Of a stretch of DNA of 64,000 bases, positions 11,444-24,312 are shown one piece after another. The DNA lies in NCBI GenBank assembly GCA_012184525.1, contig WOFQ01000001.1:1922001-1986000 (forward strand). Direction: 5' to 3'. Both the position numbers and the translations under genes were made by a program. The stretch comes from Xenoacremonium recifei. Taxonomy: Eukaryota; Ascomycota; Sordariomycetes; Hypocreales; Nectriaceae. The notes beneath the pieces were generated by a model. It searched no databases. It worked only from the letters and a program-made list of their open reading frames with translations, and was not told the origin of the DNA. Within the stretch, counting starts at the first letter, position 1. Each line of letters starts with the position of its first letter.

Positions 11444-14236
11444 ATGGTGAATCCGCATCAGTCTCTGTCACCTCGCAACTCCGGTTTCATCCCTCTGGGC
11501 GGCGGTAAAAACAGCAACGAAATGTCCGACGGTATCCAGCTCACGCCCGTCAAGAGCAACGCCTCGACCGGGCATCGCAAGGCGAGCATGGCTCAATCAA
11601 CGAGCTTTGAGGCTGCCTCTCAGCACGAGAACGAGAAGATTGGCCATCACCCGTCACATCGCCATGCTGGAAGACGACGCAAACGCGATGGCGACCTCAG
11701 CAGGTCCAACACCGGCGATGTTGCTGAGATGAATGCTATGGGTCGCCTGTACCAGAAGATCATCGGTTTCTCCGTCATCACTCGATATCTGGTCTATGTC
11801 GCCCCCGTCGCTCTGCTTCTTGCTGTTCCTCTCATCGTTCTTCCGGTTACCGGCCACAAGAACGATATCCCTGTTGGACACTGGCATGATACCACAACAA
11901 CGAACGGCACGACCTCGACCGTAACCCACGATGGCCCGCCTCTGTTCAAGATTTTCCTCTGGGTTGAGATCATGTGGCTGTCTCTTTGGATCGCAAAGGT
12001 CGTTGCATGGTTGCTGCCCTTGGCTTTCATGTTCTTCTGTGGTGTAGTGAGCATGGGAACCCGAAAGTACGCTACCGTCCTTAGCAACCTCGTCCTCCCC
12101 TTCTCGTTCTTCTTCTGGGCTCTGGCGTCGTACATCACGTATAAGAACCTCTACCGCGACTTCACCGGCTCGCTGTCCTGGTGTAAGACCATGGACCGCA
12201 TTCTGGGAGCTCTCTTCGTTTCGTCGGCCGTATTCCTGGGCGAAAAAGCCATTGTCCAGCTCATCGGAATTTCATACCACCAGCGATCCTTTGCGAACCG
12301 AATCAAAGCCTCCAAACGAGAGATCCATCTACTTGGACTGCTTTACGATGCCTCCCGAACACTATTCCCGATGTACTGCCCCGAATTTGCTGATGAAGAC
12401 TACATCATCAACGATAGCATTGAGATGATGCTTCGGGGCAAGAAGGGACATAAGCGGGCTGGCTCAGCCACACCCATGAAGCTTATTGGAGACATCGCTG
12501 GAGACGTTGGACGAATTGGCGACAAGATGACATCTGTCTTTGGAAACCTCGCGTCTGAGATTACCGGCAAGCAAGTCTTCAACCCCAACTCGGCCCATTC
12601 AGTCGTTTTGGAAGCGTTGGAGAAGACCCGGTCGTCCGAGGCGCTGGCTCGTCGAATCTGGATGTCCTTTGTCGTGGAGGATAACAATGCGCTTTACATC
12701 GATGACGTTCAAGAAGTTCTCGGTCCTGCCTACCGCAAGGAGGCTGAAGAAGCTTTCGAGGCCATTGACAATGACGACAACGGTGACATCAGCCTCGATG
12801 AGATGATTCGCAAGGTCGTTGAGATCAGCAAGGAGCGAAAGGCTATTAGTGAGGGCATGAAAGATATCGGCCAGGCCCTGCGGGCTTTTGACCAGATTAT
12901 GCTCTTCGTGGTGCTTCTACTTGTCATTTTCATTTTCCGTAAGTATCTACAACTCTTGAAGGGCCTCGTTTGACCAGCGAACTGACCATTTCTAGTTGCC
13001 TTCTTCAACAGCAGTTTCGTCACTACTCTCGCAACTGCTGGAACTGCGCTGCTCTCCCTTTCGTTCGTCTTCTCCGTCACTACCCAAGAATTCCTAGGTT
13101 CTTGCATTTTCTTGTTTGTTAAGCATCCTTATGATGTCGGAGACCGAGTTGACATCACCGACACGCAAATGACTGTGGAAAAGATCTCCCTCCTCTACAC
13201 TGTTTTCACCCGCATCGACAAGATGCAGATCGTTCAGATCCCCAACATCCAGCTGAATAACATGTGGATCGAGAATACTTCCCGAAGCAAAGCCATGCTG
13301 GAGACCGTCGAGGTCAACGTCTCTTACGATACTTCGTTCGAGGATATCGAACTCCTCCGCCAAGAGATGGAGAAGTTCGTTCGTGCCCCGGAGAACTCAC
13401 GAGACTTCCAGCCTAACCTCACTATCGATGTGGGTAGTGTTGGCGACTGTGATAAGTTGCTGCTCTACGTTGCCATCAAGCACAAGTCCAACTGGCACAA
13501 CGACGCAGTCCGAGCGGCCCGCCGGTCCAAGTTCATGTGTGCTCTTGCGCTGGCTCTGAAGAAGGTTCCCATCTTCGGTCCAGGTGGTGGTGGCGATCCC
13601 CTCGGTGGACCAGCAAACCCTAGCTATTCAGTTGCTGTGTCGGATGAGTTTGCTGCCAAGAGTCGAGAGGATTCCGCCAAGGCCAAGAACGAAAAGCGCC
13701 TGGTCCCTGTCGTGCCGAAGTCCGAGAAGGATGCTGAGGAGAGCGAGCTACAGGCTGTTCAGGATTTCAGCACTCGCCCTCCTGTCCCTGATATCGGCGG
13801 CCAGTGGGATTCTCGAGGTGATGATAACACCTTGGGCTCGAGAGATCAGTCAGAGGATCGCCAGCGAGCTAAGGACATCGAGTCTCTGCGCAGTGATCTT
13901 AAGCGGGAGGGCACACATGGCCGCCGGAAGGCTGGTGAAGCACTTCCCACGCTGACGCTCACCGATACAGCCCCCAGCCTGTCTATGAGTGGTAGAAGCC
14001 CTAGGAGTCCTAGGTTGGGTCCTTTCGATGAGGAGGCTGAGACTGGGATGGGCGCACTGCCGTATTCCAACTTGGCTCCCAGCGGCTCTTCCGGACCATC
14101 TGGCTATCAGCCATATGCCGCTGGAAGCACCAGTAGTGCCAACGTGCAGACCAATGTCTCCAACCCGCTGCAGACGACACCCTCGCAGCGTGGACGACGA
14201 TATCCCCCGGCTCCGCCACCTGCCGCCCAGCGCTAG
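11444..14236 (+). CDS. MscS-type mechanosensitive ion channel with EF-hand
   Basis: Tension-gated channel of the MscS family; the fission yeast relatives Msy1 and Msy2 sit in the ER and control calcium on hypo-osmotic shock. Exons are 11444-12938 and 12996-14236 (57-bp intron), product 911 residues, start in good context (gccATGg). A basic, disordered N-terminus (about 1-90) leads into four hydrophobic segments. A canonical calcium-binding EF-hand loop, DNDDNGDISLDE, lies near residue 440. Then comes the pore-lining region interrupted by the intron, and the conserved MscS beta domain starting around FLFVKHPYDVGDRVDI. The last 200 residues are Ser/Pro-rich and low complexity. The EF-hand just before the pore is the standard fungal arrangement and suggests calcium feedback. 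ER location is inferred from homologues. Confidence 0.9.
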
Positions 14237-14569
14237 GCGCATGCCAGTTGGTGAAGGAAGTATGTCTTGAGGATGGAGAAATGGGGTGTTTTGATAGAAG
14301 TAGCCAGCCCTCGCGCTCGGCGATATGATCATTTGGTTTACACGGGATACTGGGGAAAGGTTAATCGGATCACATAGAATGGGAACAATATCCCGTCATG
14401 ACCACACAAGACTGGCTAGCCAATATGATTTAGCATCAGGATGCCTAGAAGCATCATTAGATTCTCACGACGTTTGGAAATTAGATCATTATTCATTTAG
14501 ACTTTAACTTGGCTAGCATTGAAGCGCACTACGTGAAAGCTTTTTCATACTTGAATATTGGACATTGAC
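14237..14569. other. Convergent 3' intergenic region
   Basis: AT-richer spacer between the 3' ends of the MscS channel (plus strand) and the dienelactone hydrolase (minus strand). Nothing beyond presumed 3' untranslated sequence is visible. Confidence 0.5.
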
Positions 14570-15647
14570 TTAACAAACATGTTCCAAAGGCGGGAGGGAC
14601 TCTTGTCCTCCCAAGTCCGTCTTGAGTACTCTCCCAAACAGCTCCAGCAGCACCTCGAAGCAAATCTTAGTGATTGCCGGGTCGTAGCGGCCCTTGCTCA
14701 ACTCGTCACGAATGAAGGCGTGCTGCGCCCATGCAAACTCGTAGAAGCTGGTCACAACGCCGGCCTCGCGGAGCTTGGCGTGAATGAGGTCCCGGCCGGC
14801 GTCAGGCACGTGTGTGTCCTTGACACCAAAGATCATAGCAACTTCGCCCTTCAGGCTGGTGAAGTTGTCCAGTGTGTGGATGCTGTTCTCTGGCGCGGTG
14901 GAGGAGGTGTTGGGCTCGGAGTAGGGGCCGAGGGTGCGTGAGTGGATGTCAGTGGCGAAGTAGGAGACGCATGCTGAGATGCGGGAGTCAAGCTGTGAGG
15001 AGGGGGTTAGCAGGGCCAAGAGGTTTCAACGGTGGTCACGTACGGCAGCGCGAACGGCAAGATGACCCCCTAGACACATGCCTGTCGAACCAATGCGGCC
15101 TGTGCATGTCGGAATAGAGAGCAGGTAGTCGACGGTGGCGCGCGAGTCGGCATCGTAAGACTCAAGTGTCTTCTGGATCTTGAACTGGTTGCCGCGGTCG
15201 GTGTCGGCTGCGTCGTAGGCAAGGGGCTCTGGGCCGACGAAGTCATGGTAGGATGAAGGTGCGGCGACGATGTAGCCCTGGCCAGCAATTTGGCGGGCAA
15301 AGCGAGCAACAGGACCAGTTACTGAGATTGATTAGCTAGGAAAGGGAGACATGCGAAGGTCGTGAGTGAGGGTACCTTGGTAGATCTCGCTGAAGAGGCA
15401 TACACCAGGGAAGCGACTTTTACATGTTAGTTCTGAGGTTGAATGATAGTGAATGTGTGAATGGACTCACGCATTTGGGTATCCGGGAATTGCGGGATGG
15501 AAGAGGAATATCCCTAGATGTGGACAATGTGAATATGGTGACGAGAGTGAGCGGCCAGGACCCGGAGGAGGAGGGGTACCTACTCATGGTGCTCTCCTTG
15601 CCATTGGCAGTCGTCTGTACATCCACGTGAGATTCTGTGATCAACAT
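14570..15647 (-). CDS. Dienelactone hydrolase family protein
   Basis: Cytosolic alpha/beta hydrolase of the carboxymethylenebutenolidase (dienelactone hydrolase) family, which opens lactone rings. Minus-strand exons in order are 15647-15584, 15513-15471, 15416-15376, 15321-15044 and 14992-14570, giving 282 residues; four introns of 51-70 bp. The nucleophile is Cys132 in GMCLGGH (the family uses Cys rather than Ser), the acid Asp201 in GVKDTHVP and the base His233 in WAQHAF, so the catalytic triad is complete. Conserved N-terminal segments IPGYPNARFPGV and FSEIYQVTGPVARFAR fix the small exons. The physiological substrate is unknown; fungal members are scattered and not all act on dienelactone. 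Confidence 0.88.
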
Positions 15648-16304
15648 CTTGACCGAGATTGCCTAAATTTATTTTCAGTTATCGAATGCGGAGGTTCAGA
15701 ATTATGGGTATGAAAACAGCTTGGCTTGGTTGTTGTCCTCTGAGATGTCATGATGAAGCTCCGAGCTTCCCCCTCTATTCTCATGCCCCTCGGCGAGAGG
15801 TCCGATTTCGGGCTTTGATTGGCTCTCGCCTGCTCCCCCACTTTCTTCAGCGGCTGGAGCGGGAATCCAGCCACACACCACATTACCTCATCACGCTAAC
15901 ATGAGGACGGTGCGCGTGGTCTGTGCATCAGGTGATAGGACACTGTGCGGTCCGCTGTGGCTAAGCTAAGGTAAGTTGCCTCCGAGAGCAGACCGCCACA
16001 AGTCGCAATCACAAGGGTCTGTCTGTCTGTCTTGTGCCTTTGTCCAGGTGGCCGCAACTCCAAACCAATCCCCATCGACCCACGGAGCTTCTCCCCCAAC
16101 CACTCTGGAACATTATACGGAGTCGTGCGTCTCTCCCTTGGGTTGTTTGTTGTTTTTGTTTCGGAAGCTCGTATTTTGTTCCTTTTTTCCCCTGGCATCG
16201 TGCCGCGCCTTGCTGCTATAAAGGTGGCCTCAACAAGGAGCTCGGTACTTTTACTACTCTGATGGTACTTGGCATTTGATCACATCGACAGCTTCTCCGC
16301 CACC
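15648..16304. other. Divergent promoter region (hydrolase / SEY1)
   Basis: About 0.65 kb between the divergent dienelactone hydrolase and SEY1 genes. It should hold both promoters. I see no gene or repeat in it, only short frames with no similarity. Confidence 0.5.
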
Positions 16305-19068
16305 ATGAACGGACACTTCTCTGCCGTGGGCGACTCGTCCGGGGATGTTGGGAGCTATGAGCATGGAGTGCAGGTCATTGACGAGGAGAAGGAGTTCAAG
16401 TATGCCGCTCTAGACCGGATATCTCGTCGTTGTGGTGTATATCTGTGCTAACAGCTTTGTCCCAGTGACAACCTCAATGAATATCTCCAGCTCACCCACG
16501 TCGCCGAGTCCGGGTTCAACTACCACCTCATCTCCGTGTTCGGGTCGCAGTCCACTGGCAAGTCAACGCTGCTCAACCACCTTTTTGGAACCGAGTTCTC
16601 CGTCATGTCCGAGACCGAGCGGCGCCAGACCACCAAAGGCATATGGATGTCCAAGAACAAGCGCACCGAGAGCGCGGGCACCACGATGGCCGAGAACATC
16701 TTGGTCATGGACGTCGAGGGTACCGACGGTCGAGAGCGTGGCGAGGATCAGGATTTCGAGCGCAAGAGCGCGCTGTTTGCGCTGGCCACGAGCGAGGTCT
16801 TGATCGTCAATATCTGGGAGCACCAGGTCGGACTGTACCAGGGCGCCAATATGGGCCTGCTGAAGACTGTGTTTGAGGTCAATCTGCAGCTGTTCCTCAA
16901 GGATAAGCAGTGAGCTCTGCCCTGTTAATTGGCGGTTTGCGCTTTCAGAGCTAACTCTATCATTTACAGGTCGACCCCGAGGTCTTTGCTTTTCTTTGTC
17001 ATTCGCGATCACCTCGGCACCACCCCGCTTGCGAACCTCCGAACGACCCTTATCCAGGATCTGACCAAGATCTGGTCGTCCATCTCTAAGCCCCAGGGCC
17101 TTGAGACTTCGCGCATAGAAGATTACTTCGATTTTGGCTTTGCCGCCCTCCCGCACAAGATCCTCCAAGCCGATAAGTTCGTCGACGAGGTTCAGAAGCT
17201 GGGCACGAGGTTCACGGCTGGGCATCGCGTTGGGAAACCCGGCTCTCACGGCGACCAGGAGCTTGAGGGGGGTGTCTTCCTCGCGGAGTATCATCGACGA
17301 ATCCCTGCAGATGGCTTCTCGGTTTATGCGGAGGGAATTTGGGACCAGATTGTGAACAACAAGGATCTTGATCTGCCCACCCAGCAGGAGCTGCTTGCTC
17401 AGTTCCGATGCGACGAGATTTCGAGAGAGGTCCTGGTCAATTTCGACCTAATCGTCACGCCTCTCGAAGACAAGCAGAGCGAGTCGTCAAAACTTGGTAT
17501 TGCCATGGTGTTACCGGACTTGGGCACTACGGGAAGCGAAGCCCGCTCAAATTGCATCAAGGCTTTTGAGACACAGGCCAGCCGCTATCATAAGGGCGTC
17601 TACACCCGCAAGCGGCAGGAGCTGGAGGGCAAGGTTGACACTCGACTCAAGACGTTGTACCAGGGCCAACTGGCTGCGGCTCACAAGGCCGGTGTTGCAG
17701 CCTTTAGCGAAGCTGTTAGCAACAAGGTTAAGGCTGGTCAGAAGGCTGGTGGTGGCTATGAGTTCGCCGAGATCGTATCCAACGAGAAGCGAAAGACCCT
17801 GGATATTTTCAAGGTCGAGGCTGAGAGTTTACTGATTGAAGGCATTGTATGGACGAACTTCACGGCTCAGACGGCGCTTTTCGAGAAGGAGCTTGACGAG
17901 GTCAGCGGCAAGCTGCGAAAGGAAGAAATGCGACGACTTGCAACGCGGGTCGAGCGCTGGGTCAAGTCTCGTTTGGGTGAAGCTATTGGCTTGGAGTTCA
18001 ACAAGCTGGGCTCTGGGCGAGCGGGAGCTGGAGCCCCTGAGGAGGGAGACAAGCCGCCATCCGAAAAGGACCTCTGGGACCGGATCTGGAATGTCTTCAT
18101 TGGCATCGTCAAGGAGGCCGAGGTTCGATTCGAGGAACGGGCCAAGAGTTTCGATGCTAGTGACGAAGAGGTTGATGTGGGGAGGTGGCGACTCCGTCGA
18201 AAGAGTTGGATTGCGCTTCGGGAAAAGATTGAGGAGGAAGTTATGGAAGGCAACATCCTCCTTAAGCTGCGGGAGAACTTTGAAGACAAGTTCCGCTATG
18301 ATGAGGCCGGTGTGCCTCGGATATGGCGCCCTAGCGACGATATCGAGGGTCTCTATACCAAGGCCCGCGAGTCGACTCTCACCCTCATCCCTCTTCTGTC
18401 GAGGTTTAGGCTGGCGGAAACGTATGCACCGCCAGATCTGCCCGCTTTCATTGGACATCAACCTGCGGGCGCTGAGGTCAGCGACGAGGAGGATCTCCCG
18501 CCAATTGGTGGTGTTGATGAGGAGGAGGGCAAGAGTCTCGAGGAGGAGACGACGGTGCTTAGCGAAAGCAAGCGCCAGGACCTTGTTGTGCGGTTTAAGA
18601 AGACGGCAGATGGCGTGTATGTCGAGGCCAAGCGAAGTGCGATTGGCGGCGTGGCGCATATCCCTTGGTACTTTTATGCCGTGTTACTGGCACTGGGTTG
18701 GAACGAGATTTTTATGGGTAAGTCGTATTCTAGTCCTTCTGGTGCACTTAAAACTTGCTCTAACATTATTCTTTCCAGTGTTGAGGAACCCCTTCCTCTT
18801 CATTATGCTGCTCATGATGGCTGGAGGCACATACGTGGCATACACGCTCAACCTCCTTGGCCCCATGGTACAGATGGGCAATGCGGCGGTGAACCAGGGC
18901 GTGGATATTGCCAAGCAGCACCTCCGCGACTTCATCGCCAACTCTGACACGGCGCGCCAGGCGTTGGCAATGCCGGCTCGCGAGAACAGTGACAACATCA
19001 GCATGGACACTTTGGATAGTCGAGGGAAGAAGAAGGCCAGCGAGTCGGACGATGTGGACGAAATTTGA
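16305..19068 (+). CDS. SEY1: Sey1, ER membrane-fusion dynamin-like GTPase
   Basis: Integral ER GTPase of the RHD3/Sey1 (atlastin-like) family that drives homotypic fusion of ER tubules. Exons are 16305-16399, 16466-16909, 16970-18717 and 18779-19068, product 858 residues, the usual family length. The G1 P-loop GSQSTGKST follows the conserved FNYHLISVF; switch residues lie in SETERRQTTKGIW, G3 in MDVEGTDGRERGED and the G4-like site in VIRDH. A long helical middle leads to two hydrophobic segments near the C-terminus (about 765-810, interrupted by intron 3 at FMV), which form the membrane hairpin, and an acidic cytosolic tail. All splices restore the family sequence (KEF-N-DNLNEYLQLTHV; KDKQ-STPRSLLFF). 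Other long frames over this locus are out-of-frame readings of the same exons. Confidence 0.95.
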
Positions 19069-19604
19069 TGGGCTCCTCGATGTTTCTTCGTTGTGTTATA
19101 TTAGGAGGAGGTCTGATTGTAAATCATGTGGATGGAGTATGATTAGCATGCAGGATATAATGTCTAAACTCCAAGTTGTAAATGTGTTCAAACATCATGA
19201 GTTCGTTTAAGCTGCACGTGACTTTGTTGGCGGCTTGAAGCTTCCTTGCAGTTCTCACTCTCATAGGGAGGACTGGCCGTTCTGGGCAATAATTTGTTAT
19301 GTCTATCAGAGAACTTTCTTTCATAATGACAAAAATATGCTCAGCTTATACTTGATGGTGTTGATCACTCTTTACAAACAGTCCCTAAGGTAGTAAGCTA
19401 CTGGAGGCAGGCGTTTGAAGAATGGATACCTGACCTCAATATGTGGAGGTTACAGTGGCCCTCCATCAACCAGACCCTGCTGACATCAACATCTCAAACT
19501 TGTCGCCTGCAGGCATCCGCGGCCGCAACTGGCCTTTACAAAAAGACCCTTATCCAGCATTCATTCAAACCTCTCCATGTCGACAGACTCTGCCGTCTCC
19601 CAGA
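19069..19604. other. Intergenic region between SEY1 and the BTB-like gene
   Basis: Presumed SEY1 3' untranslated sequence and the promoter of the next gene. If translation of that gene begins at the in-frame ATG at 19443 instead of 19605, the last 160 bases are coding. Nothing else is visible. Confidence 0.45.
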
Positions 19605-21093
19605 ATGGCCGAGTCCGGATCAGGATCAGCGGATGCGTCTGAAGGCGGCGACACCGCTGATCTGCCTCGTACCATCGACGTTGCCCCAGATGGCGATATT
19701 GTGCTCGACGTCACCTTTGAGACCTCCCGAGGCACACTGAAAGAAGGCCGAAGGACGTTGACAGCTGCCACGCGAAAATATGGCTCGAATGCGCCTGTGC
19801 CAACCGTGCTGAAGCCCAAGATCCGGGTGGCGTATCGGGTCAGTCTGGGCACGCTCAAGAAGCACTCCAAGTACTTCTCCAACCTGCTCACAAACGCCAA
19901 ATTCCGCGAGGCTGGCATTATCAGCGATGCTCACAGCAAACTTGCTGCGAGGAAGATCAAGCCTGCCGAGGCATCTCCTGAGGACTTGCCGTGGATCACC
20001 ATCACGGATGACGATACTGCCAGCAAAGCCGCCGGGCGTGAGACCGTCTTCGAGGACATGCTCAACGTGCTTCATGGGAAACCTGCAAAGACGGCGCGCT
20101 TCACCATGTCCTTCGTAACGACGCTTGCCATTGTTGCGGACCGGTTTGACTGCGCGGCACCCGTTGCCCGCGCTTTACACAACGATCTCAAGTTTAAGTG
20201 GCCCCTGACGAGCACCAAGCCACTCCGCAACGATGATGGAACACCCTCGGATACTGAGCAGGCACTTCGCCAGAAGATTCTTGCTGGGTGGCTGCTGAAT
20301 CAGTCGATGAGGCTTCATAACTCGACACGCGAGCTCATCTTGCGAGGCTCAAGCCTGTGGAGCGACTTTCACGATCCTGAAAGCGACATGACGGCCATAT
20401 GGTGGAACTTGCCTGACGGACTTGAAGGTGAGTGATTCTAGAATTCTCGCGTATTCCTAGATCAAGATTCAAAGTGTTGATCGGTTCTTTAAAGAGGAGC
20501 TTCGCTTCCGTCGCGAGTGCATTCTTAATTGTATTGCCTCGGTGCAGCGGCATTTCCTAGACTTGTACTCCTCGCGCGAAAGGCAGTGTCCTCTGGGTTA
20601 TGATACCAGCGGTGCTTGCGACTCGTTCCAGCTCGGCCAGATGATCAAGTTCTTTCGGAGCAAAGAGCTCGCGTTTCTTGTCGATTTCAGCCCGATGTCA
20701 TTACAGGCTGTCCCGGACACGGCCATGATTGACATCGATGAGCTGCTTGGGACCTTACAGAAGTGTCCGAACTACCAGATCGACAAGCATCACACCAACT
20801 GTGGCCTACGAGTCCGTCTTGAGCCAATACTCAGCTATCTCCGTGTGATGCTCAACTCGAATGTCGTGTCCATCAACTTGGCGGACTGGAAAAGGCGCCG
20901 TGCCGAGGTTTCATGGCTGTCCCTGAATGAGAAAAGAAGTGGCGATGATGATGATGATCCAAGACGAACCTTCGCGTTCACCCGCGCGGTTGCAAATGAT
21001 CAGCGATTGCGATTTGAAGGGTCCCTGTTTGCAGACCAGATGGCAAAGATCGTGTTTACTGCCGAGGAGTGGGACTGGACGCCAGCGAACTGA
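19605..21093 (+). CDS. Uncharacterised BTB/POZ-like fungal protein
   Basis: I do not recognise a named family. Exons 19605-20427 and 20495-21093 give 473 residues; the 67-bp intron uses GTGAGT and the join reads DGLE-EELRFRRECI, with no other splice keeping frame so cleanly. The region about residues 65-180 (RVSLGTLKKHSKYFSNLL, then a long loop, then FVTTLAIVADRFDCAAPV) has the layout of a BTB/POZ domain: a shoulder of residues before the first helix and a following 'ADRF' helix. The second half is Cys-containing and helical, with a short Asp run (GDDDDD) near residue 425. Such proteins are common, lineage-specific hypotheticals in filamentous ascomycetes. Start could instead be 19443 (54 residues longer). 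Function is unknown; a protein-protein interaction role is inferred only. Confidence 0.7.
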
Positions 21094-21302
21094 ACTGTGC
21101 CTCAAGCTCTGGAACTGTTCATGAACTTTTAGACTACACTTTTCTCATAACTCAGCGATTCCACATAGAGCGCTACTACTAGAGTTTGTAAATAGATTAC
21201 AAACTTTTCCAAGCTCTCGCCTCAAGACACAATGGCCTACAATTCTCTTTCTTGTCAACCTCTCTCTCATCACTAATTCCACTCTCAAATATCCGAATTT
21301 AG

Positions 21303-22532
21303 CTACGCGGCTACGGTGGTAGTCTTCTCGTTGATGAAACCCTTGTTATTCTGGACGTTGCTCTCACTGCCGTTATCTGAAGCGGTAGGGGCTTTGGCCT
21401 TCATGAAGGGCCAGCGACCTTTGACTTCACGGAATCGAAGCACGATGAAGCCGGTCATGACGAAGAGCCAGTATAGGTTGTAAGAGATGACGGAGCCATA
21501 GGTAGCGGAATTTGTCCAGCCAAGAATGGCGTTGAAGATGCCCCAACCACCGTCGTTGGTTGTCTTGGGAGAGCAGCACTGCCCAGAGGACGTCAGTAGA
21601 ATGTTAACAGGCATAGGGTGAAAATCTGGCTTACGTTGACGTGCCACACGCTCTGATCGATATCATATGAACCCGGACCAGAACTAAACTCTGCAGCCTC
21701 ACCGCCGATGATGATGTTCCACTTGTTCATCTCAAAGCCCCAGACGGCGCGGGAGAAGAGACCGGCGGCGACGAGGTACAGGAGACAGGTAGAGGCGACG
21801 AGGAAAAGTTGGAGCTTGGTGCTCGAACCGCCCCTATTTTGTGGTCAGGATCAAGGTTATGGGAATTTAGATTGATAACAAGACTCACTTGTACAGAATA
21901 TAGCCCACGACACAACCAGCAAGAAGACCGACCACAGTGGGCAAAGGGATCGCCTTTGCAGGCGCCGAAAAAGACACCCCAGCGACGAAGACGACAGCCT
22001 CAATACCCTCACGCAGCACAGTGATGAAGGGCAGGAAGAACATGGCATACTTCTCCAGCGCGCGCTTGAACCAGCCCTTCCCCTTAACGGGACTCTCGAT
22101 CGCCTTTGCCAGCTTCACACGCCATTTAGACTGCATCTTGCCAATTCGCAGCAGCGCAGCGCCCATGAAAGTGATGATAATGGAGGCAACGAGGCAGAAT
22201 GCGCCCTCGTATGCGTCTTCGTGCAGGTCCCACGTGTTTTTGCCGACGGTGTAGAAGACACCGATGAGTGCTGCCGCGACGATCATGCAGATGAAGAAGC
22301 CGAGGCCGGTTCCAATCCAGATCTTGCAGAATATCAGTATCTCTTAGGACATGAGAGTATGAAAGAAGTGCTCTACCTGTTTTCGCAGAGCTTTGTAGAC
22401 TTGGATGTCACCTGTAGGACCGTCAAGCGTTTGCTTGAGGAACGCAAGCAGAACAGAGACGACGATTACCGTCTCCAGTGTCTCACGGAAGACGACGAGG
22501 AAGACGGGTACTGCGAATACGTCGACCGCCAT
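21303..22532 (-). CDS. FTR1: High-affinity iron permease Ftr1
   Basis: Plasma-membrane permease that takes up Fe3+ delivered by the Fet3 ferroxidase. Minus-strand exons in order: 22532-22377, 22322-21889, 21833-21635 and 21578-21303; 354 residues, seven predicted spans. The two iron-exchange motifs are present: RETLE at residues 16-20 in span 1 and REGIE near residue 156 in span 4, at spacing like yeast Ftr1. The N-terminus MAVDVFAVPVFLVVF is family-typical. It is divergent from the FET3 gene across a 2.5-kb shared intergenic region carrying candidate iron-repressor sites, the closest about 150-170 bp upstream of this start codon. The C-terminal tail is charged and variable, as usual. Confident call. 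Confidence 0.95.
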
Positions 22533-22680
22533 GGTGAATGTTGTGGATTTACTGTGTCTTAGTTGACGTAGAATACAAGAAGATGCCTCTCACTCTTGGT
22601 GGGAGCAATGAGCAATATGAAAAGAAGAGTCGGCTAGAGAAAGATCCTCTAGGCAAAGGACACACTCGGAGTCCGCTCGG

Positions 22681-22712
22681 ATCTGATAGTGGGAAGAGAG
22701 CGGATCAGATAA
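22681..22712 (+). promoter_or_regulatory. Candidate iron-repressor (GATA) sites upstream of FTR1
   Basis: ATCAGATAA at 22704-22712 is an exact match to the ATCWGATAA consensus described for fungal siderophore repressors of the GATA family (SreA/SRE type). ATCTGATAG at 22681-22689 differs at one base. They lie 149-172 bp upstream of the FTR1 start codon. The flank extends the match to AGCGGATCAGATAA (22699-22712), shared with two other places in this promoter. Confidence 0.6.
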
Positions 22713-23935
22713 TCGGGAGCCCTGGACTCTGAGCCAAGAGATTTGTCGACAATGGTGTGCAACGAGAGATCGGCTCAGACGATTTGTAGACAAGACGAGG
22801 CTTTTCCATTCAACTACCGCCGATAAACGGCCTTCCAGAGTCACGACTCCATCATTGACCAGGTGCCAAGAATGAAGCGGCGTGGGATGACCATTCTGGA
22901 TTTGCATGCACGGTCTCCATCTGTCGTATTCCGAGCAACCAAGCTTAAAACCATTAAGAAGAGGCGTCAAGCTAGTGGATGGGTGGTGGATATGTGCGGT
23001 AACTCTCCGTCGAACAGGGATATACGAGGTGCTTAGTGTGGGAGCTTATGCATGTAACTTATGTATAGACCATACTCGAGCCTGGAGGAGAACTGAAGAT
23101 GGTCCCTGTATTTTCCGAAAGGTCTGCCCTCACAGACCGCGTGGTATGATAACCTGTGGTGATGACGGGGTTGAAGAGAGACCGTGGCTCGAGCTTTTGT
23201 GACAGATGGGACGAGATTAGATTCCGCACAGTGATACGCTGGAGAGATGGTGTAGGGGCTACATAGCGTGATGAACTAAGAATGTCTACCGCGGTGGCAT
23301 GTTTTTGGGGTATCACTGTCTAGTTGGATGTTCAGCTCGGCTACAATCCCCACGACTTGGAGGGGTCAGAGACAGAGATTGCATCCCTAAGCTTCCCAAC
23401 CACTCGTTTCATCAGTTCCTTGGTCCTGGCCCTTGAGAATTGCCGGTGAGCTTGTGGGGAGAGGGTGACGGTGTCGAGAATGGAGTATATGCCCGGTGAT
23501 CTCTCGGAGACCGAGCCTTGATGGCATTCCTTGCAAGCACTGCCGCAAGGACGCAATGCTACTCTGGAGAAAAGAAAATCATCTCTAGAAAAGGAAACAC
23601 GAGTCAATCGACGCATGGCCATAAAGCAAGCGTTTCCCCCACCCCAACGGCGCGAAGGAAGTGGCTTGCAGAGACTCATAGAGTTATGAGTAACCATAAC
23701 TGCGATCACGTCGTTTTGTGGAAGGCTGAAGAACGATGGCCTCATTCCTGCACGCTAGATCGAGTCTCGAGGCTGCCAAGCAACGACAGCTCGGGCTGGC
23801 GAGGTCTAGACGACAGCTCAAGTTGGGAGGAGGTCTAGGATGGGGATCTGGGTCAGTCGATTCGTCGTAACAAGAACGAGGGGATCCGCAAGGGGGGTCT
23901 GGATGTGACAACCGGATTGGCCCCTTTATCTGATC

Positions 23936-23951
23936 CGCTGAATTAACGTTA
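23936..23951 (-). promoter_or_regulatory. Candidate iron-repressor (GATA) site, mid-promoter
   Basis: TTATCTGATCCGCTGA on the plus strand; its complement contains the exact consensus ATCAGATAA preceded by AGCGG, identical over 14 bases to the site near FTR1 (22699-22712). Confidence 0.6.
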
Positions 23952-24312
23952 ATTAACCTTACATCCTGACCCCGCGCTAAGCTCGGCTTTATCCATCAGC
24001 CCATCGGCGGAAGCATCGCGCGCCTTCATTGGCTTGGCTTGGCTTGGCTGGCTGGACTGCATTGGTGTTGCTGCATGGTCCGTTCCGTTCGAGGACGGAG
24101 TCTCGTGTGAGTGATCGCCCAGAAGTCCTTCTTCTTGGCTCGGAGACAACCGTAAAGCTTAGCCTTCTGGGCATGTCCTCGCAAGAGAGTGTCCCGGCTT
24201 GGCGTGGGAATGGTCGTCGATCCTGCAAAACAAGCATTTCTACAGAATATCCACGAACAACTTCATGCTCAGGATCTGGCAGTATCAGTTGCGAAATGCC
24301 GCGACTAAACCT

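Noticed and set aside
17836..19068. 410-codon alternative plus-strand frame in SEY1
   Set aside because: Its last part coincides with the true final SEY1 exon; the rest is an Arg/Ser-rich shifted reading of exon 3.
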